This document shows positions 59,492 to 64,000 of a DNA stretch of 64,000 nucleotides, piece by piece. How positions within the stretch are numbered: the first letter of the stretch is position 1; every line of letters starts with the position of its first letter. The notes beneath the pieces were generated by a model, which saw nothing but the letters and a program-made list of their open reading frames with translations, searched no databases and was not told where the DNA came from. The stretch is from Rhizophagus clarus. Its lineage: Eukaryota > Glomeromycota > Glomeromycetes > Glomerales > Glomeraceae. Position numbers and translations under genes: made by a program. The stretch lies in contig BLAL01000229.1 in the NCBI GenBank assembly GCA_015698045.1, forward strand, positions 1,524,001 to 1,588,000. The letters run 5' to 3'.

Positions 59492-62402
59492 TTATTGGGA
59501 AGGATCTGGGTTAAGCTCGATATGATTCCTCCGCTGCTCCGATTTAGTATAACCAGATGGGTGCACGTGGTTCAGTTCCTGGCACATCGAGTGGGAAAAA
59601 TCCAATTTTTGCCTCTTCGCTCTTGGGTTCGCTTTATAACAATGATCCTCATTAATGTATGAACGTTTTTCAATAACATTATCAATGGAACCGTCACCGA
59701 TACCCGCAAGGGTATTTTGCAACCTATCTTTCTCCCAAAAATTGGGATTAATCGTCCTATTAAGGAAAAATGTGGCCCGCGATGAAAAAACGGGACCGAA
59801 ATGTTTACCAAAGTTTTCTTTTGAAATGACTAGGACGGCTCTTTTTTTTGGTCCGGTATACAGTTGAGTAGTAAAGATGATTGTAATTAGTTCGTAATTA
59901 TCGTACATATCTCTAACATTGGAAATAAGATAATTCAAATTTTTCACGTCTTCTTCATCGACATTTCTTCTGTCATATTTTTTGATCCATAATCCCATTT
60001 ACATCGGATCATAAACAAAATTTTTGTACCATTTTCCCTGACCAAGATTATATCTGCGAATCTTGCAGATGCAGCATTTAGAACCACAACTTCTCCAATC
60101 TCCAAATCAATCAGTTTATTATCACGTTTATTTGTCAATGCTTTGCTGTTTGGAAATTGCTCATTAGCCTCGCATACTCTAAGCCAGTGATGTGCGCTTG
60201 GAAGATTGGAAGCACTCTTGGAAGCACTTTTGGAAGGTTTGGAAGCATAATTCCTTAATAAATTCATTTGGATTGGAAGCTTCCAATCGAATTTTATTTC
60301 ATTGGAAGCATAAAATGCACATCACTGCTCTAAGCCTCTTCAGTTTTACGTATATCTCCGAGTAAGCCTCCTCTGTACAGGCACCAGGGTATAATTCATC
60401 GAGTCTCATCCCAGAATTTCCCATTTTGATTGCCAGGTTGGTACGAAATGCCTCATGATGTAATACAAACAACTCCCATTGTTGCCAAAACATGTGATTG
60501 TATATTCGAAAGATATTATCCGTAAGCTCTGCATCAACGATTCTTAAGGCATCATTATATAAACAAATAAAAAAGAATGGCATGTACATAAGAAACGAAT
60601 CAGAGCCTTTGTCGCATTTAGAAAGAATAATCCGTCCATCACGTTCCAAGTCATTTATTTTTGTATCTTCCAGATAGTCCGTGTGTTTAATGGGAATTCC
60701 CTCAATACAATAGTATAATATTTTCGTGGCAAGTTCCTTATTTTCTAGCACATGATACTTAATATTGTATTTCTTATCAAGTTCAAACTTAACTCTACCA
60801 AAAATATCGTTAAAGTCTTGATCTTCGAGTTTTTCAAAGAATTCGATTTTTTTATCTTTAGACCAAAAGCATTGCCTTAAGAGCTGTTCATGTGCACGGG
60901 GCAGTCCTCCGGTGTCCAGCAAAAGTTGAAGTAGCGGGGCACAAAGCTTCCACTTATATACATGGTTGGAATAATTTGGAGCTTTAAATTTCTCTGCAAA
61001 ATGGTCCATAATCCGAATTATAGCAATAACGGACATTCAACAAATTCGAATGAGATTTTTGAAGCATCTTTCTGTTTTATGATAACATATGGTGCTGTTC
61101 CTGAGAGGAATGGTAGAACAAAGGTAGACGAAATAGTATTCTGAGAGGAGGGGAATATGTACATAGCAAGATCACTGATCATATTTTTGAAGAGTTCTAT
61201 TTTTGGATCCGACTCATCTTTCCGATCCCAGTCATCAATCAGTCGGAACTCATCAATCTGAAGATATAGAAAAAATTGTTTCCCTTTAGGGAGCTTCAAG
61301 AATTTGCGACAACTACTCATGACAGTATTAACATCAAAAAGATCAATATAAAGGTGAAGATCAAGATAAAGACGAAATTCTCGAAACTTTATATCATATT
61401 GTTGTTTTTCAATAAAGAATGCATAGGCAATACGCAAGCCAATTATTACTGATGCAGATAATTTATAATCTATTTCATCAAGCTTGAAACCGTTTCCAAA
61501 ATCCATGCAGAGGTATTCAAAATGAACATTAGACCATTCCTCTAAATGGTCATTGACATGATAATAAAAATCACGACCAAACCGAGTTTTACCTGTTTAT
61601 GCGATTTCAGATTTCAGATACGAATCAGAAAACTAATGTATAAACCATATATGAAGAAGCACAAAAAGACATACCTATCCCACTGACAAGACACCAGTAA
61701 TTCGTTTTACCCATTACACCATTAACATTATTTTTTACAGATTCATTAACCTTAAGCATCGCTTGTTCGAATTTGCGCTGTTGCAACGGCATTTCTAATT
61801 CATTAGGAAAACAAGGAATACACTTTAGGGCATCCTTTGTGATTTCCTTGATAATTTCTTCAACTGATAAAAGAGAGGGTAATAATTAAAATTGGGGTAT
61901 ACAGTCTAGGGAGGGCAATAACCATTGTATGCACACTTACCGTTTTCGAAGGTTCTAAAAAAAAATAAAGACAGAGAAATAGGATGTGAACGATACAATC
62001 AAATTTCTTGTTCGAGAGGCAAAACGTTGGGGATACGTATTAATGGTGGCAGGCACTTGCACGATGATGTGTATGTTCGTTGAATCATCAAATGTTTTGG
62101 AAAATATTTCCGAACCGTGTGGGTAGGTCTCAGCCAAGTTTTGCTTCAATATTACTTTCATTAACATCTTCAAGCTTGTATTCTTCTTCTTCAGTGATGT
62201 TAACCTTCCAAAGTTCCAGATCACCAGAATTAACTTTTGACGGTTTACTTTTCCAAATAAGAAGATTAAGGTCACTAATTTTGAGTTTGGCATACTCAAC
62301 ATTACCCTCAACAAGAGTGTCGACACCAAGAACGTTAACAGTGAAAACATTATCAAAAGAAGTGTCTCCTAAGCGCAAACAGTTTAACGACACTTTCTTT
62401 TC
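59492..62402 (-). pseudogene. Crinkler (CRN)-type effector gene, inactivated
   Basis: Minus strand, in order: a Crinkler N-terminal header (SLNCLRLGDTSFDNVF, LNLLIWKSK, ELWKVNI; 62037-62402); a 14 bp exon (61941-61954); an exon with DALKCIPCFPNELEMPLQ (61675-61863); and a long last exon from 61592 with a Walker A (SGIGKTRFG formed across the junction), a Walker B (FFLYLQIDEF), and a C-terminal region with FADIIL and RCKWDYGSKN resembling a restriction-endonuclease-like core. Splice phases are otherwise coherent. Damage: frame breaks near 62123, 61025 and 59962, a 143 bp transposon at 60185-60327, and no ATG found before the header (exon 1 appears to begin after an acceptor TTTTACAG). Crinklers are host-cell effectors known from oomycetes and present in Rhizophagus. 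Header-NTPase-nuclease order is the CR-type layout; the nuclease call is inference. Confidence 0.85.
60177..60335. mobile_element. hAT-type MITE, 143 bp, inserted in the Crinkler-type gene
   Basis: The element 60185-60327 begins CAGTGATGTGC and ends GCACATCACTG, perfect 11 bp inverted ends. It is flanked by identical 8 bp copies CTCTAAGC (60177-60184 and 60328-60335). Removing the element and one copy of the duplication leaves the host reading frame continuous, which proves it is a later insertion. Inside, TTGGAAGC and GCTTCCAA-type motifs recur at least eight times, like the subterminal transposase-binding repeats of hAT elements. No coding capacity of its own, although it contributes a false start to the downstream open frame. 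Confidence 0.93.
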
Positions 62403-63008
62403 CTGTAAAAGTAATAAAATGATTTTTTTAGATTTTCAAGAGAAAGAAATTTTGAGGAAACTCGAAAAAGTTTGAGGGTATATATATACTTTGTGAAAAA
62501 AATTTATCAGTAAAAAGAAATGATTAATATGATCTGTATGAAAATTATCGAGAGTATTTATTAAAAAAGGGTGGGTTACATTATGCAATTTTCGGTAGTA
62601 CAGTTGACCGTATTTAACTAAGTGTGGCTTTCTTAAGTAATAATCCGCAGTCATTGACGAATCATTCACTACAAAATTTCCTTGATGTAATTATATTTTA
62701 AAAGAATATATTATAGTCATAATAAAAGAGAATAACTGTTAAGTTGGAAATTGGCTAATTCAGACAATGTAAATATTTCTCTATTTCACTTTCGAGTATA
62801 AATTATAAATTTAATAAATACATAACAGTATACAACTTATTTGGTTAAAGAAACTAGCGACTGAATTATTCTTCTTCTGGTTCATTTAATATGTTAAAAT
62901 AATATTTTATCAGATCAATTTACTGGCGCAGAAAAGTTTTACACTCACTATAAAAGGAATTCGTGAAACGTTCATACTAATCAGAAAAATATTGCGGTTC
63001 AACCTATA
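62403..63008. other. 5' flank of the Crinkler-type pseudogene
   Basis: A typical exon with a start codon should lie here but none with a donor in the right phase was found. A stretch near 62560-62620 resembles 8040-8105. No other gene. Confidence 0.4.
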
Positions 63009-63338
63009 ATGAGTGGATGAATTGGGAGGGAGGAAGGTGTTTAAGGAGGTGACAATTTGGTTTAAGGATAGGTGTAGCTCCACCTTTAAGCTACCGTGGG
63101 TTACGAGGGTAGAATAGTATAGCGATAGTTATATGATTTTTACGTCGTAAGAATTACTAGAGATATAAACTTTTTAGTTTAGGAATTTCAGTTTTCTAAA
63201 AATTCTTTTAGAATTTAGTATGGTTACTTTGTAATATACTAGCTTAACTATTTTGTATTTTATTATTATATTATTAAATAAAGCTTTTTTACCACGTTAA
63301 AAAAAGAAAAAAATATATAATGAGATGAGTGGATGAAT
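63009..63338 (+). mobile_element. 5'-truncated retroposed fragment with 14 bp target-site duplication
   Basis: The insert 63023-63324 is bounded by two copies of ATGAGTGGATGAAT (63009-63022 and 63325-63338). It ends with an A-rich tail (AAAAAAAGAAAAAAA and then ATATATAATGAG) and has AATAAAGC about 20 bases before the tail. The body is GC-richer at its start (GTAGCTCCACC, GCTACCGTGGG) and has no ORF, so it looks like the 3' untranslated end of a LINE or of an mRNA. Confidence 0.7.
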
Positions 63339-64000
63339 ATAAAAAATTAAAAGAATGATAGTGATAGTCAGAACATGTATATTATACTTTCCTAATCAGA
63401 ATGTCTGTTATTAAAAAAAACGTTTAAACGTTTAATAACTTAATAATACCGTTAATTTTGTAAAAAAAGTAACAACCATATCGATTCATCTCTGAATTAG
63501 CTGTCTATTTTTAAATAACATTTGGGTATTGCAAAAATATCTAAAAAAGAAATTTTACTTGGATAAATTTATTTAATGATAATAAATCAATTCATAGTTT
63601 ATTTATCCGTATTTTCTGATATTACAGCGAAATTTAATCAACCTTCTACGCTATCATATTTCCTTCGTGTACAGTATCTGACAATCGAATGAAAATCACT
63701 TGATGTTAAAATTATTATGCCGGTTATTTTATTAATTAATTTATTTTTTTTAGGTTGAGAATTCCATGAGCGCATGACGAAAATGGTTAATTGAGCAATC
63801 ATGTCTCTGAAATATTATTTTGACATCAATTTAACGGCGCGGAGGACAGCTACCGTATTATTGTGTAATATTTCTATTCGTGATTCGACTGGATTGATTC
63901 ATTCTACACCAGCTTTGCTTTCAATGTGCTCAATCGGCTCCAATAATCACATCACCACGTAGCAATAAGCATTAATCATCTTTTGTGATTATACTATTAA
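63339..64000. other. Right-edge spacer, no gene seen
   Basis: Nothing with a readable product. The stretch 63625-63695 resembles 58615-58690 in the same orientation. A gene might start beyond the window. Confidence 0.4.

Noticed and set aside
60177-60335. Element read as part of the Crinkler protein N-terminal to VCEANEQ
   Set aside because: The open frame does run through it, but perfect inverted ends and an 8 bp duplication show it is an insertion, not ancestral coding sequence.

Overview
The window looks like a piece of nuclear chromosome from an arbuscular mycorrhizal fungus (Glomeromycotina, most like Rhizophagus). The reasons are an extremely AT-rich background with long A/T runs, genes with many short GT-AG introns of about 50-120 bp, a BTB-BACK-TLDc protein and an F-box protein of the kinds expanded in these fungi, Crinkler (CRN) effector-like genes, and a dense load of small inverted-repeat transposons and LINE debris. 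There is no sign of a bacterial operon, an rRNA or tRNA gene, or a CRISPR array. Species is inferred from gene style only.

Layout. 1-5,000 is a repeat-only stretch: tandem repeats, a TTAA-flanked inverted-repeat element, two foldback elements, a pogo-like element and a short poly(A) retroposed fragment. 5,000-10,500 holds a doubtful membrane ORF, a broken P-loop NTPase gene (6373-7745, minus) and a four-exon orphan gene (9607-10494, minus). 10,500-21,700 is a second repeat block; its main items are a 1.3 kb inverted-repeat element with a long pyrimidine-rich core (14458-15762) and a 2.0 kb decayed LINE ORF1-only retrocopy with a target-site duplication (15804-17826). 21,755-34,763 is a gene island on the minus strand: an alpha-arrestin-like protein, the 18-exon SKI3/TTC37-like subunit of the Ski complex, and a secretory-pathway single-pass membrane protein. 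35,000-43,000 is a third repeat block with two related hAT-type elements and several minisatellites. 43,142-57,954 is the second gene island: an F-box protein (minus), an 18-exon WDR70-like WD40 protein (plus), a DNF3-type P4-ATPase lipid flippase (minus, convergent with WDR70) and a BTB-BACK-TLDc protein (minus). 59,492-62,402 is a Crinkler-type gene with N-terminal header, P-loop NTPase and nuclease-like C-terminus, inactivated by at least three frame breaks and by a 143 bp hAT-type element with a perfect 8 bp target-site duplication. A short retroposed fragment follows at 63,023-63,324.

The housekeeping genes (RNA decay, phospholipid flipping, WD40 scaffold, arrestin and ubiquitin adaptors) are intact with consistent splice phases. 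The effector-like NTPase genes at both edges of the window are broken. The clearest biological story is transposon-driven decay of Crinkler/NTPase effector genes beside conserved genes. Exon limits below were derived by hand from splice signals and reading-frame continuity, not from transcripts.
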